41,326 nt of DNA from Eubacteriaceae bacterium CHKCI004 (GTDB lineage Bacteria > Bacillota > Clostridia > Lachnospirales > Lachnospiraceae): NCBI GenBank assembly GCA_900016875.1, contig FCNR01000001.1, forward strand, positions 1 through 41,326. The letters run 5' to 3'. Made by a program: the position numbers and the translations under genes. The notes below the pieces were generated by a model. The model was not told where the DNA came from, did not search any database, and saw only the letters and a list, made by a program, of their open reading frames with translations. Shown here piece after piece: positions 7,364 through 17,069 of this stretch (position 1 is its first letter; every line of letters starts with the position of its first letter).

Positions 7364-8004
7364 CGGGTAGAAAAATCGCTTGAGACTGAGGAAACAGGTG
7401 GAAGAGCTAATCTTTCGCCTGTTTTTTCGTAAGGGAAGAGCGGGCAGGAACCTTGAAAAGTTCATACCCATTCATCAAGTACGTTCCTGTTGCTATCGTG
7501 ATGAGCGTAAGCCACGTTAGCGGGTACGCCATGATCCGGACGGGTAAAGGCAGCGAAATCCCACCTGATATAGAAGAATCGGTTTGCGGCTGTTTTATCT
7601 GTCCAGGGAGCGGAAAATACCCGGCTATAACTGTCAGATTGCTACTGATAAGGCGATAACAGGCAACAGGTATCATGATACTCCTGTCCGGTCATAAAGT
7701 CGAGCATATAAGATGTCGCAACAAGTGAGGGCAGCTTTGGGAGAACCTCAGAGGGGCACAGGCCCGTGGAGCTGATCAGCAGTCAGCCGCTTGATGACTT
7801 CCCTGCATGAAATGAAGTACATGCGATAACAGCCGGGGTGTCGAGGACAAATAGGCTGAAACAGGCATTTATGGTAGCCGGATACAGAGAAATGCTTTGC
7901 GTCCGGCTGATACATATCCGTTCTAAGTGATTGTTTCCAATGAGCGGGAGAACGTCTTACGGACAGAGAAAGTTTTAAGGCGTATAGCGGAAGGAGATGT
8001 GATT
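7364..8004 (+). other. 641-bp non-coding stretch, possibly a structured RNA or control region
   Basis: No gene with a credible ribosome site and recognisable product is present. The stretch is less AT-rich than the cargo and full of inverted repeats: GTATCATGATAC (about 7671-7682) inside a longer arm ACAGG...CCTGT, GCTGATCAGC (about 7772-7781), GCATG...CATGC near 7806-7823 and GCCGGA...TCCGGC (7877-7907). It lies between the sigma-like gene and the toxin gene. It may be a non-coding RNA, a long 5' leader or a recombination control region; I cannot assign a known RNA family. Confidence 0.35.
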
Positions 8005-8523
8005 GTGGAAGAACAAGTAATGCGGCGTGGAGAGATTTATCACGCAGATCTGAATCCGGTTTTCGGGAGTGAGCAGGGTGGATACCGCCCCGTGCTGATC
8101 ATCCAGAACAACCGGGGAAATCGGCATAGTCCAACGGTCATTGTTGCAGCTATCACGAGCAGACCAAAGACAAAACTGCCGACACATGTACCGATTAATG
8201 GAATCAAAGGACTTGAGAAAGAGTCTTTTGTCCTATTGGAGCAGATTCGGACACTGGATAAAGTACGGCTAGATGATTATGTTGGCAGATTAAACCGGGA
8301 ACAGATGAATAAGATAGAGAAAGCGCTTCGTACAAGCATGGAGATCAAAAAACTGGACAAGCCGGTTCTGATGTGCTTATGCCCGGTGTGTGCAAAGCCA
8401 TTTTACAATTCAAAGGAGCATTTTATCATCCGTGCGGATCGGGACCAGACAATAAAGGAAACATGCATGTTCTGTAATGTGCGGCAGGGATACGATTATC
8501 TAATAAGGAAGAAATATTATTGA
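8005..8523 (+). CDS. MazF/PemK-like toxin with zinc-ribbon-like tail
   Basis: The first 110 residues match the MazF/PemK endoribonuclease fold: MRRGEIYHADLNPVFGSEQ, GYRPVLIIQNN, then TVIVAAITSRPKTKLPTHVP and LLEQIRTLDKVRL, the usual loop and catalytic-strand order. A C-terminal extension of about 55 residues carries CLCPVCAKPFY and CMFC, a four-cysteine zinc-ribbon-like module absent from ordinary MazF. GTG 8005 is preferred as start because AAGGAG is 8 bp upstream; earlier GTG codons (7927, 7999) are poorly placed. No separate antitoxin gene is next to it. In this position it may serve element maintenance or regulation rather than be a simple toxin-antitoxin pair. The protein is 172 residues long. 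Confidence 0.8.
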   Translation: MEEQVMRRGEIYHADLNPVFGSEQGGYRPVLIIQNNRGNRHSPTVIVAAITSRPKTKLPTHVPINGIKGLEKESFVLLEQIRTLDKVRLDDYVGRLNREQMNKIEKALRTSMEIKKLDKPVLMCLCPVCAKPFYNSKEHFIIRADRDQTIKETCMFCNVRQGYDYLIRKKYY

Positions 8524-8651
8524 GAACAGGAAAAATCAGTTTGTCAAGTATGCGATTGAAAAAAATCGCACATTGGACGGTAAGAGGGCTGTGCGTTATT
8601 TTATAGGCGTACAGTCCCTTTATTGCCTGATCAGCGAAGGGAGGTGCAGTC

Positions 8652-8849
8652 ATGACAGATTCTATTGATATATCAAAGAAAGTATATGAAGCGGAGGACA
8701 TCCAGAAACTGCTTGGACTGGGGAGATCAAAAACCTACGAATTTCTGGATGAGGTTTTTCAAAAGCAGGAACCGTTCCGTGTCATCAAGATTGGGAAATT
8801 ATATAGAATTCCCTGTGCCCTGTTTGACAGATGGCTGTATGGGGAATAG
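8652..8849 (+). CDS. Excisionase-like helix-turn-helix protein
   Basis: A 65-residue protein with a good ribosome site (GGGAGGTG) before the ATG. It shows the MerR/excisionase winged-helix pattern: VYEAEDIQKLLGLGRSKTYE, then FRVIKIGKLYRIPCALFDRWL, where the wing is followed by a final helix ending in W. It sits directly upstream of two integrase genes, the usual place of the recombination directionality factor, and should bend DNA at the element ends to favour excision. Confidence 0.75.
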   Translation: MTDSIDISKKVYEAEDIQKLLGLGRSKTYEFLDEVFQKQEPFRVIKIGKLYRIPCALFDRWLYGE

Positions 8850-8870
8850 GAAAAGCAAGGTGTGAAATCA

Positions 8871-10097
8871 ATGAATCAGAACAATCAGTTGACAGAAGCG
8901 GAAAAGAAAGAAGTACAGGAAGAAAAAAGGGTTGTCTTTTTTGAAGGGAATTCCTGGTATCATAGGACGAAAGAGCTGATGGATGATCTGACCACCAAAT
9001 ACAGCAAAAAGGGTGGTTTTAAGACTCCGGAAGAGGCAGAGAAAAGCTACTGGGAATATGAGGAGCGTTACCAGGAAAAGCAGAGAGAATTTCAAGTTGC
9101 CTTTTTAAAGAGTAAGGAAGTTCTGTTTGGAGAATACCTTCAATATTGGTTTGAACATATTTATTCGCTGCGGATTGAGACTACGACAAGAATGTTGGGA
9201 TCTTATACGCTGTATGAATTGATCCTGCCCAGTATGGAGACAGACGTAAAGCTGAAATTTGTTACAGTGGAATATCTGGATCAGCTACTGGAGCAGGTGT
9301 CAAAAATCTGTTCTTCGGCAGGTAATAAAGGAAGAGAACTGTTGAGTCTGGCATTCAAAGACGCTCTGTTTGACGGATTTATCAATTATAATCCGGTTCC
9401 GGAGACAAAGCCTTATCCGAGGACAAAGCCTAAGATCAGAATATTCAGTAAAGCGAAGCTGAAAGTGTTCCTGCAGGCGGCCAGTAAGAACCCGTGGTAT
9501 CTGGAAATTTTACTGGGATTGTTCTGCGGTCTGAGAAAAGGAGAAATCCTTGGATTGAAATTCAGTGATTTTGACTTTGAAAAACAGACCGTCAGGATCA
9601 GCCGCCAGTTAGTGGCAAACCCTAAAGTAAAAGAAGGATTTGAAATTGAAGAATATACGGTTGTCGAGCGTGATCCTAAAACAGAGAACAGTTTCCGGAT
9701 ACTGAAAGTTCCAAAGGCGATCATGAAAGAGGTGGAGCGCAGGCTCCATTATGTAGAGATGAAGAAAGAATGGTACGCCGGAAATTATGAAGATCATGGG
9801 TATGTCAGCAGCCGGGAGGACGGAAAGCCGAGAGGGTTAAGTTCCATGAACCAGGCGCTGACAAAACTTTGCGAGAGAAACGGACTTCCCGTTATCACTG
9901 TCCACGGACTGCGCCATATGTTTGCGACTATTTTGATCGAGAGGGGCGTCCCGTTGGTAAAGATCTCCGGATTGTTAGGTCATAATTCCATTCATACCAC
10001 TTACGAATACTACTGTGAGGTTATGGATGAGAAAGATAAGATCATTGCATTTATGAACGATACGTTTGTTCCGGAGCGGACAGGGACGGAGGGATAA
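8871..10097 (+). CDS. Tyrosine integrase, first of two
   Basis: A 408-residue phage-type tyrosine recombinase. ATG 8871 is preferred to GTG 8862 for spacing from AAGG. An N-terminal arm-binding region (SWYHRTKELMDDL to about residue 75) and a SAM-like core-binding domain (FGEYLQYWFEHIYSLRIET) precede the catalytic domain. Visible catalytic residues are Arg in CGLRKGEILGL, His and Arg in HGLRHMFATIL, His in LGHNSIHTTYEYY and the nucleophilic Tyr in that last segment. It is complete and expected to be active. It is followed after 4 bp by a second integrase, so the two are co-expressed and may cooperate. Confidence 0.9.
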   Translation: MNQNNQLTEAEKKEVQEEKRVVFFEGNSWYHRTKELMDDLTTKYSKKGGFKTPEEAEKSYWEYEERYQEKQREFQVAFLKSKEVLFGEYLQYWFEHIYSLRIETTTRMLGSYTLYELILPSMETDVKLKFVTVEYLDQLLEQVSKICSSAGNKGRELLSLAFKDALFDGFINYNPVPETKPYPRTKPKIRIFSKAKLKVFLQAASKNPWYLEILLGLFCGLRKGEILGLKFSDFDFEKQTVRISRQLVANPKVKEGFEIEEYTVVERDPKTENSFRILKVPKAIMKEVERRLHYVEMKKEWYAGNYEDHGYVSSREDGKPRGLSSMNQALTKLCERNGLPVITVHGLRHMFATILIERGVPLVKISGLLGHNSIHTTYEYYCEVMDEKDKIIAFMNDTFVPERTGTEG

Positions 10098-10101
10098 CAG
10101 G

Positions 10102-11391
10102 ATGAAGAAATTCGACTTTAAAAAATATGTGGAATTTAAAGTGTATTCTGTTACGACCATAAAGAAAGGGTATGGGTTCCGTGTTCTGCTGAAATTTGCA
10201 GATGGTTCCGATACTACCCAGCAGCACGCCGGGTTCTGCAGCAAGCGGGAGGCAAATGCACAGAGAGATGAAATCATCGGGCAGCTTCATGCGGGAACTT
10301 ACATTGTATATGGAAAGATTAAAGTTGCGGACTTCATGGAGTTCTGGCTGGAAGAGATTATGCGTCCCCGGATAGCGGATAACAGCTACAATGGCTATAA
10401 AAATGTGGTTTACAACTATGTGAATCCGCAACTGGGGAAAATGTATATGGCAACGCTGAACCAGGGATATATCAGAAAGCTGTATAATTTGATTGCGGAG
10501 AAATACGAGTCTATTGCGCGGTTGGCGAAAACCGTTATGAATACTGCACTGGATTATGCGAAATCGAAGAATGTAATAGCGGTAAATCCTGCGGAGGGTG
10601 TTCCGCTGCCAAAGAAGATAAAGAAAAAACCATACCGTGAATTAAAGATAGATGTAAGCAAGACGCTGACGCTCCCGCAGGTATTTCAGTTGGTAGAGGC
10701 GAGCAAAGCGACACCGATCCATATGCAGATTTTATTTGCAGTGCTGATGGGCCTGCGGCGTGGAGAGATCAACGGACTGAAATACAGTGATGTGGATTAT
10801 ATCAACCGCACGTTGAAAATACAGCGGCAGTTAGGGAAAAAGCCAAATTCCAAAGCAGAAGATGTACCGCCTAAAATGCTGACAAAACAGGAGATCAAGC
10901 CAAAAACTCCATCCAGTATCAGGGAGATACCGATTCCGGATTATGTGTTTGAAGCAATTCTGGAACAGCGGCGCATTTATGAGAAGAATCGCAGGCGAAG
11001 GAGTAAAGAGTTCCGTGACTGGGATTACATTTGCTGTTCCACTTATGGAAATCCAAGAAGTAAAAGCTATCATCAGAAATATTATAAAGAACTGCTTGCT
11101 TCTTTAGGACTTCCAGATATTCATTTCCATCAGTTGAGAAATACATATACGACCATTCTTTTGAAACATGACTTTAATATCAAAGGAATATCGCATATGT
11201 TAGGGCATTCAAAAGAGATTATATCAGCAGACGTCTATGGGGATACTGCTGAAATTATTGAAGATTGCTTATATGCTATTGAACCATTTATGGAAGAAGT
11301 TCTTCCGGAAAGTAGAGAAGAAAAATACTACGATTACTCCGATCTGAAGGAAATAGAAGAGGCAGCCGAGGAATATTTAGCAGCAGCGTGA
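10102..11391 (+). CDS. Tyrosine integrase, second of two
   Basis: A 429-residue tyrosine recombinase read from ATG 10102 with GAGGG upstream. It has an N-terminal arm-binding fold (GYGFRVLLKFADGSDTTQQH), a core-binding domain (FMEFWLEEIMRPRIADNSYN) and a catalytic domain with Arg in MGLRRGEINGL, His/Arg in HFHQLRNTYTTIL, His in LGHSKEIISADVYGD and the Tyr in that segment. It is clearly different from the first integrase, so the pair did not arise by a recent duplication. The gene ends 328 bp before uvrB, so the right end of the element lies between. Confidence 0.9.
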   Translation: MKKFDFKKYVEFKVYSVTTIKKGYGFRVLLKFADGSDTTQQHAGFCSKREANAQRDEIIGQLHAGTYIVYGKIKVADFMEFWLEEIMRPRIADNSYNGYKNVVYNYVNPQLGKMYMATLNQGYIRKLYNLIAEKYESIARLAKTVMNTALDYAKSKNVIAVNPAEGVPLPKKIKKKPYRELKIDVSKTLTLPQVFQLVEASKATPIHMQILFAVLMGLRRGEINGLKYSDVDYINRTLKIQRQLGKKPNSKAEDVPPKMLTKQEIKPKTPSSIREIPIPDYVFEAILEQRRIYEKNRRRRSKEFRDWDYICCSTYGNPRSKSYHQKYYKELLASLGLPDIHFHQLRNTYTTILLKHDFNIKGISHMLGHSKEIISADVYGDTAEIIEDCLYAIEPFMEEVLPESREEKYYDYSDLKEIEEAAEEYLAAA

Positions 11392-11719
11392 CAACAATAT
11401 AAGGAAGAAACCATGAAAAAGTACAGATGTATAATCGAACATTTGTACTTTTTTTAGCTTTCGTCCTATATACTTTTATTATTATCTTTGCTATAATATC
11501 CGAAAAGGGCAGAAGAAGACCGGAGGTTTTTCGAGATGCTCTGCCCGTTAAGGTTATCTTGTGCTATTTAGTCCTCAAAAAAGTGTTTTGTGACTTTTGC
11601 CTTTCTGGATTCGTAATGGTGTCCTATAAGGCTATTATTTTGACATTTTCGTTACGAATGAATTTTTTGAGGGTGGCTGATATTGAACGTATCAAAAGTC
11701 ACAAAGGAGAGATTTCGCT
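11392..11719. other. Integrative-element right end and uvrB promoter region
   Basis: This gap holds three different inverted-repeat pairs: CCTCAAAAAA (11573-11582) with TTTTTTGAGG (11663-11672); GTGACTTTTG (11590-11599) with CAAAAGTCAC (11693-11702); ATTCGTAA (11609-11616) with TTACGAAT (11652-11659). Their centres differ by about 12 bp each, so they are not one hairpin and look more like paired protein-binding sites such as integrase arms. A TATAAT-like box is near 11495. The exact element boundary cannot be placed because the left end is outside the window. AAAGGAGAG near 11704 is the uvrB ribosome site. Confidence 0.45.
11436..11448. promoter_or_regulatory. Weak candidate LexA (SOS) box
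   Basis: CGAACATTTGTAC resembles the Firmicutes consensus CGAACATATGTTC with two mismatches, and lies about 280 bp before uvrB, an SOS-type gene. The distance and mismatches make this tentative; it may belong to the element rather than to uvrB. Confidence 0.25.
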
Positions 11720-13711
11720 ATGGATAAATTCGTTTTAAAGGCCCCGTATCAGCCCACCGGCGACCAGCCCCAGGCGATCGAGGCGCTTGTAAAAGGCTTC
11801 CGGGAAGGCAATCAATGCCAGACTTTACTGGGGGTTACGGGTTCCGGAAAGACTTTCACGATGGCCAACGTGATCCAGGCATTGAACAAGCCAACACTGG
11901 TCATCGCCCATAATAAAACACTGGCTGCTCAGTTGTACGGAGAATTCAAGGAGATGTTCCCTGATAATGCGGTGGAGTATTTTGTCTCCTACTATGATTA
12001 CTACCAGCCGGAGGCTTACGTGCCGTCCACGGACACCTACATTGAGAAAGACTCGTCGATCAATGATGAGATCGATAAGCTGCGGCACAGCGCCACGGCG
12101 GCGCTCATTGAGCGGAAGGATGTCATCGTGGTCTCCTCGGTGTCGTGTATTTACGGTATCGGAAGCAAGAAGGACTACGCGGAGATGATGATTTCGCTCC
12201 GGCCGGGCATGGAGATTGACCGGGATGAGGTCGTGCGGAGACTGATTGACATTCAATATGTAAGAAATGAACTGGATTTTAAGAGGGGAACCTTCCGGGT
12301 GCGGGGAGACGTGCTGGAGATTCTGCCGGTGTCCACCTTTGAGGACGCCATCCGGGTGGAGTTCTTCGGCGATGAGATCGACCGGATTGTGCAGGTGGAC
12401 ATTCTGACCGGGGAGATTAAGGCGAGTCTCAACTTTGCGGCTATTTTCCCGGCGTCCCACTATGTGGTGCCGCAGGAGCAGATTGAGAAGGCGGTGGTAT
12501 CCATCAAGGAGGAACTGGAAGAACGGGTGGCATGGTTTAAGGAACATGACCAGCTTCTGGAAGCGCAGCGGATTGCGGAGCGGACCAATTTTGATATCGA
12601 GATGCTGAAGGAGACAGGATTCTGCTCCGGCATCGAGAACTATTCCAGACATCTGACGGGCCTTGCGCCGGGACAGGCGCCATATACGCTTATCGACTTC
12701 TTCGGGGATGATTTTCTTATGATCGTGGACGAGTCCCACATTACTGTGCCGCAGGTGCGGGGTATGTACGCCGGAGACCGTTCCAGGAAACAGACTCTGG
12801 TGGATTACGGGTTCCGCCTGCCGTCTGCTCTTGACAACCGGCCGTTGAATTTCTCCGAGTTTGAGGAACACATTGACCAGATGCTCTTTGTGTCCGCTAC
12901 GCCGAATGTGTATGAGGATGAGCATGAGATGCTCCGGGCGGAGCAGATCATCCGGCCGACCGGTCTTCTGGATCCGCTCATTGATGTGCGTCCGGTGGAG
13001 GGGCAGATCGACGATCTAATCAGCGAGATCAATAAAGAGGTGGAAAAAAAGCACAAGATTCTTGTGACCACTCTGACCAAACGGATGGCGGAGGATTTGA
13101 CTTCCTATATGAAGGAACTGGATATCCGGGTGAAATATCTGCACTCCGATATCGATACTCTGGAGCGAATCGAGATCGTGCGGGATCTGCGTATGGACGT
13201 CTTTGACGTGCTGGTGGGTATCAACCTGCTGCGAGAGGGACTGGATATTCCGGAGGTGACACTCATCGCCATACTGGATGCTGACAAAGAAGGATTCCTG
13301 CGTTCGGAGACTTCGTTGGTGCAAACCATCGGGAGAGCGGCCCGGAACGCGGAAGGCCACGTAATCATGTATGCCGATAACATCACCGATTCCATGCGGG
13401 CGGCCATCAGCGAGACAGAGCGGCGCCGGAAGATTCAGATGGAGTACAACGAGGAGCACGGCATTACGCCGCAGACCATTCAGAAGGCCATCCGGGACGT
13501 GATTTCCATTACCAGCGAGGAAGAAAAAGAGGAAGCCGGACGGGGACTGAAGAAGGACATCGAGTCCATGGACAAGAAAGAATTAAAAGAAATGATTGCT
13601 CAGCTCACCAAGAAAATGAACCGCGCGGCCGCGGAGCTGAACTTCGAGGAGGCGGCAGAGCTGCGTGACGAGCTGAAGAAATACAAGATTGCCCTGCGGG
13701 ATTTTGACTGA
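11720..13711 (+). CDS. uvrB: Excinuclease ABC subunit B
   Basis: A 663-residue UvrB, the helicase-like damage-verification subunit of nucleotide excision repair, acting with UvrA and UvrC. It shows Walker A GVTGSGKT at 38-45, the beta-hairpin region [16 protein letters not shown] that wedges into DNA, the DESH box region ([11 protein letters not shown]), helicase motif VI ([12 protein letters not shown]) and a C-terminal UVR domain ([18 protein letters not shown]) that contacts UvrC. The length is normal. The ribosome site is AAAGGAG. It lies upstream of uvrA, the common Firmicutes order, and directly downstream of the integrative element, whose insertion may have changed its promoter. Confidence 0.98.
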   Translation: MDKFVLKAPYQPTGDQPQAIEALVKGFREGNQCQTLLGVTGSGKTFTMANVIQALNKPTLVIAHNKTLAAQLYGEFKEMFPDNAVEYFVSYYDYYQPEAYVPSTDTYIEKDSSINDEIDKLRHSATAALIERKDVIVVSSVSCIYGIGSKKDYAEMMISLRPGMEIDRDEVVRRLIDIQYVRNELDFKRGTFRVRGDVLEILPVSTFEDAIRVEFFGDEIDRIVQVDILTGEIKASLNFAAIFPASHYVVPQEQIEKAVVSIKEELEERVAWFKEHDQLLEAQRIAERTNFDIEMLKETGFCSGIENYSRHLTGLAPGQAPYTLIDFFGDDFLMIVDESHITVPQVRGMYAGDRSRKQTLVDYGFRLPSALDNRPLNFSEFEEHIDQMLFVSATPNVYEDEHEMLRAEQIIRPTGLLDPLIDVRPVEGQIDDLISEINKEVEKKHKILVTTLTKRMAEDLTSYMKELDIRVKYLHSDIDTLERIEIVRDLRMDVFDVLVGINLLREGLDIPEVTLIAILDADKEGFLRSETSLVQTIGRAARNAEGHVIMYADNITDSMRAAISETERRRKIQMEYNEEHGITPQTIQKAIRDVISITSEEEKEEAGRGLKKDIESMDKKELKEMIAQLTKKMNRAAAELNFEEAAELRDELKKYKIALRDFD

Positions 13712-13827
13712 CCGGCAGGTAAAGGGTCAAAACCGGCAGACGAAGGGTCAAAAAAGCAGAATATCTCTTGCAAAATATTTTATAAGAAGGTAAGATACCA
13801 AAAGCAGTTATAACAAGAACACAGAGC

Positions 13828-13875
13828 TTAGTGTACTGGCACATTCGTTGGCAAATGAACATGTCAGTACACTAA
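13828..13875. promoter_or_regulatory. Inverted repeat between uvrB and uvrA
   Basis: TTAGTGTACTG (13828-13838) pairs perfectly with CAGTACACTAA (13865-13875). There is no T-run on the plus strand after it, so it is not a standard terminator. It could be an operator, a transcript-stabilising hairpin or a remnant repeat. The spacer holds a weaker inner pairing (ATTCGTT/AATGAA). Confidence 0.45.
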
Positions 13876-13972
13876 TACATTTTCGGGGATGAACTGCCCG
13901 CAGTACATTTTCCCGGGAAATGTACCGGGCTTATACAGTGGTCAGAAGTCTGACAGACAAAGGGAGATATAC

Positions 13973-16804
13973 ATGAGTGAAAAGAAAGAATATATTCGTA
14001 TTCGGGGTGCCAGGGAGCACAACCTGAAGAATATTGATGTAAATATACCGAGAAATGAATTTGTGGTGCTGACGGGACTGAGTGGTTCCGGAAAGTCCTC
14101 TCTTGCTTTTGACACCATTTATGCGGAGGGACAGCGCAGATACATGGAGTCTCTGTCTTCGTATGCGAGACAATTCCTGGGACAGATGGAGAAGCCGGAT
14201 GTGGACGACATTCAGGGACTGTCCCCGGCCATTTCCATTGACCAGAAATCCACCAACCGGAACCCGCGTTCCACCGTGGGAACAGTGACGGAGATCTATG
14301 ACTATCTCCGTCTGCTCTATGCCCGGGTGGGGATTCCACACTGCCCGAAATGCGGCAAGGTCATTGAGAAGCAGACGGTGGATCAGATCGTGGACACGCT
14401 GATGGGACTGCCGGAGCGGACGAAGATCCAGCTGCTGGCGCCTATCGTCCGGGGAAGAAAGGGCGAGCATGTGAAGATTCTCGACAACGCAAGGCGCAGC
14501 GGTTACGTCCGGGTGCGGATCGACGGGCATCTTTATGATCTGTCCGAGGAGATCAAACTGGAAAAAAATAAAAAACATACCATAGAGATCGTGGTGGATC
14601 GTCTGGTGATAAAAGAAGGCATTGAGCAGCGTCTGGCCGATTCCGTGGAGACCGTCATGGCTCTTACCGGCGGTCTGCTGCTGGTGGATGTGCCGGGGGG
14701 AGAGCCGATGAATTTCAGTCAGAGCTTCTCCTGTCCGGACTGCGGCGTCAGCATCGATGAGATTGAGCCGCGGAGTTTTTCCTTCAATAATCCGTTCGGC
14801 GCCTGCCCGGTCTGCCATGGCCTTGGCTTCAAGATGGAGTTTGACGTGGATCTGATGATTCCGGACAAGCGGATGAGCATTGCGGAGGGCGCCATCACCG
14901 TTCTCGGCTGGCAGTCCTGCACCGACCCGAAAAGCTACACGAGAGCCATCCTGGACGCTCTGGCAGAGGAATATGATTTTGACCTGAACACGCCGTTTCA
15001 GGATCTTCGGCCGGAAGTGCAGGATATGCTGATTTACGGCACAAATGGCAAAGAGGTGACCGTACATTACAAGGGAAAACGTGGCGAAGGATACTACGAC
15101 GTTGCCTTTGAAGGGCTCATAAGAAATGTACAGAGAAGATACAGAGAGAATCATTCGGAACGTTTGAAGGCAGAATATGAGAACTTCATGACGGTGACGC
15201 CGTGTGATTCCTGCCACGGACAGCGACTGAAAGAAGAATCCCTGGCGGTGACCGTGGGAGATTACAATATCGCAGAGCTCACGAATCTTTCTGTAAAACG
15301 GCTGGTGGAGTTTTTCAAAAATGTACAGCTCAACGACCGTCAGCTCATGATCGGAAAACAGATTCTCCGGGAGATCCGGGGAAGGATTGGTTTCCTGAAC
15401 GATGTGGGGTTGGATTATCTGAGTCTTTCTCAAGCCACAGGAACCCTTTCCGGAGGAGAAGCGCAGCGAATCCGTCTCGCCACCCAGATCGGCTCCGGCC
15501 TGGTGGGAGTTGCCTACATTCTCGACGAGCCGAGCATCGGTCTGCATCAGCGGGACAATGACAAGCTGATTCACGCTCTGAAAAGTCTGCGGGATCTGGG
15601 CAATTCCCTCATTGTGGTGGAACACGACGAAGATACCATGCTGGCGGCGGATTATATCGTAGATATCGGCCCGGAGGCCGGCGAGTACGGCGGCGAGGTA
15701 GTCGCCACGGGAACGGCGGAAGAGCTGATGCGTAATCCGAACTCCATCACCGGAGAATACCTAAGCGGCAAACGGAAGATTCCTGTGCCGGAGGTACGCA
15801 GAAAGCCGACCGGCTGGCTGACCGTGAAAGGCGCTGCAGAAAATAATCTGAAAAATGTTACCGTAAAGTTTCCTCTGGGCGTGCTGACCTGCGTAACCGG
15901 CGTGTCAGGCTCCGGCAAGAGTTCTCTGATCAATGAGATTCTATACAAAAAGCTTGCCTGCCTGCTGAACCGGGCGCGCATCAAGCCGGGAAAACATAAG
16001 GATATTCTGGGCGTGGAGCAGCTGGATAAGATCATCAACATCGATCAGTCCCCGATCGGGCGGACGCCGCGCTCCAACCCGGCTACCTACACCGGCGTTT
16101 TCGACCACATCAGGGAGCTTTTTGCCATGACCAAGGACGCCAAGGCCAGAGGCTATGACAAGGGGCGTTTCAGTTTTAATAAGAAAGGCGGGCGCTGCGA
16201 GGCCTGCGCCGGCGACGGTATCATCAAGATCGAGATGAATTTCCTGCCGGACGTATACGTTCCGTGCGAAGTCTGCCACGGCCATCGGTATAACCGGGAG
16301 ACATTGGAAGTAAAATATAAAGGCAAAAACATTTACGAGGTGCTGGATATGACGGTGGAAGAAGCCTGCCGGTTCTTCGACAGCCTGCCGTCCATCCGCA
16401 GAAAAATCGAGACACTGCGTGACGTGGGACTTGGCTATATTAAACTGGGCCAGCCGTCCACGACCTTATCCGGCGGCGAGGCGCAGAGGGTGAAGCTTGC
16501 CACGGAACTTTCCCGCCAGAGCACAGGAAAGACCATCTACGTGCTGGATGAGCCGACCACCGGTCTGCACTTTGCAGACGTTCAGAAACTGACGGAGATT
16601 CTTCAGCGGCTCACCGAGGGCGGCAACACCGTGGTGGTCATTGAACATAATCTGGAAGTCATCAAGACCGCCGATTATATCATTGACATGGGACCGGAAG
16701 GCGGCGACGGCGGCGGAACCGTCGTTACAACAGGAACGCCGGAGGAAGTGGCGGCAGTGCCGGAATCCTACACGGGGCAGTATTTGAAAAAATATCTGGC
16801 ATAA
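13973..16804 (+). CDS. uvrA: Excinuclease ABC subunit A
   Basis: A 943-residue canonical UvrA, the damage-sensing ABC ATPase dimer of nucleotide excision repair. ATG 13973 follows AGGGAGAT and gives the standard N-terminus [17 protein letters not shown]; the 28-residue extension upstream is not credible. Walker A motifs are at 35-43 (GLSGSGKSS) and about 643-651 (GVSGSGKSS), signature LSGGEAQR motifs near 491 and 832, and Walker [11 protein letters not shown] and LDEPTTGLH. Zinc cysteines are CPDCG/CPVCHG in the first half and [14 protein letters not shown] in the second. All features are intact, so this is the housekeeping copy, in contrast to the divergent 1275-residue relative at 31027. 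Confidence 0.98.
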   Translation: MSEKKEYIRIRGAREHNLKNIDVNIPRNEFVVLTGLSGSGKSSLAFDTIYAEGQRRYMESLSSYARQFLGQMEKPDVDDIQGLSPAISIDQKSTNRNPRSTVGTVTEIYDYLRLLYARVGIPHCPKCGKVIEKQTVDQIVDTLMGLPERTKIQLLAPIVRGRKGEHVKILDNARRSGYVRVRIDGHLYDLSEEIKLEKNKKHTIEIVVDRLVIKEGIEQRLADSVETVMALTGGLLLVDVPGGEPMNFSQSFSCPDCGVSIDEIEPRSFSFNNPFGACPVCHGLGFKMEFDVDLMIPDKRMSIAEGAITVLGWQSCTDPKSYTRAILDALAEEYDFDLNTPFQDLRPEVQDMLIYGTNGKEVTVHYKGKRGEGYYDVAFEGLIRNVQRRYRENHSERLKAEYENFMTVTPCDSCHGQRLKEESLAVTVGDYNIAELTNLSVKRLVEFFKNVQLNDRQLMIGKQILREIRGRIGFLNDVGLDYLSLSQATGTLSGGEAQRIRLATQIGSGLVGVAYILDEPSIGLHQRDNDKLIHALKSLRDLGNSLIVVEHDEDTMLAADYIVDIGPEAGEYGGEVVATGTAEELMRNPNSITGEYLSGKRKIPVPEVRRKPTGWLTVKGAAENNLKNVTVKFPLGVLTCVTGVSGSGKSSLINEILYKKLACLLNRARIKPGKHKDILGVEQLDKIINIDQSPIGRTPRSNPATYTGVFDHIRELFAMTKDAKARGYDKGRFSFNKKGGRCEACAGDGIIKIEMNFLPDVYVPCEVCHGHRYNRETLEVKYKGKNIYEVLDMTVEEACRFFDSLPSIRRKIETLRDVGLGYIKLGQPSTTLSGGEAQRVKLATELSRQSTGKTIYVLDEPTTGLHFADVQKLTEILQRLTEGGNTVVVIEHNLEVIKTADYIIDMGPEGGDGGGTVVTTGTPEEVAAVPESYTGQYLKKYLA

Positions 16805-17069
16805 CGGCCGCTTCCCGGATCATATGGTGGGATATAAAGATAGCGAAAAGATAAAAAAACTCTCAGGAAGCCTTCGTTATGCGGTTTTTAAAAAGCAAGA
16901 TTGCGCATAAAGGTTGATTATTTTACCGGAAACCTGTATATTTGAAAAAGAAATATTTATTAATGTATTTCCTTTAAAATATTTACCATACATTTGCTGG
17001 TATCAATGTTTTGTTTATGTTTTCGGTATTAAGTGAAAGAATATATTATTTTAAGAAGATGGAGATGGA

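Noticed and set aside
7364-8004. Group II intron
   Set aside because: The stretch starts like a structured RNA region, but I see no recognisable domain V and no reverse transcriptase frame.
11427-11738. 103-residue plus-strand open frame before uvrB
   Set aside because: No ribosome site; it runs across the inverted repeats and into the uvrB start, so it is more likely an accidental frame.
11825-12925. 366-residue minus-strand open frame over uvrB
   Set aside because: Antisense shadow of uvrB with low-complexity, His/Arg/Leu-rich composition and no motif.
13931-15625. 564-residue minus-strand open frame
   Set aside because: It lies antisense to uvrA, which has every expected motif; the frame shows no family pattern and no ribosome site. 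It is a shadow of GC-rich codon use.
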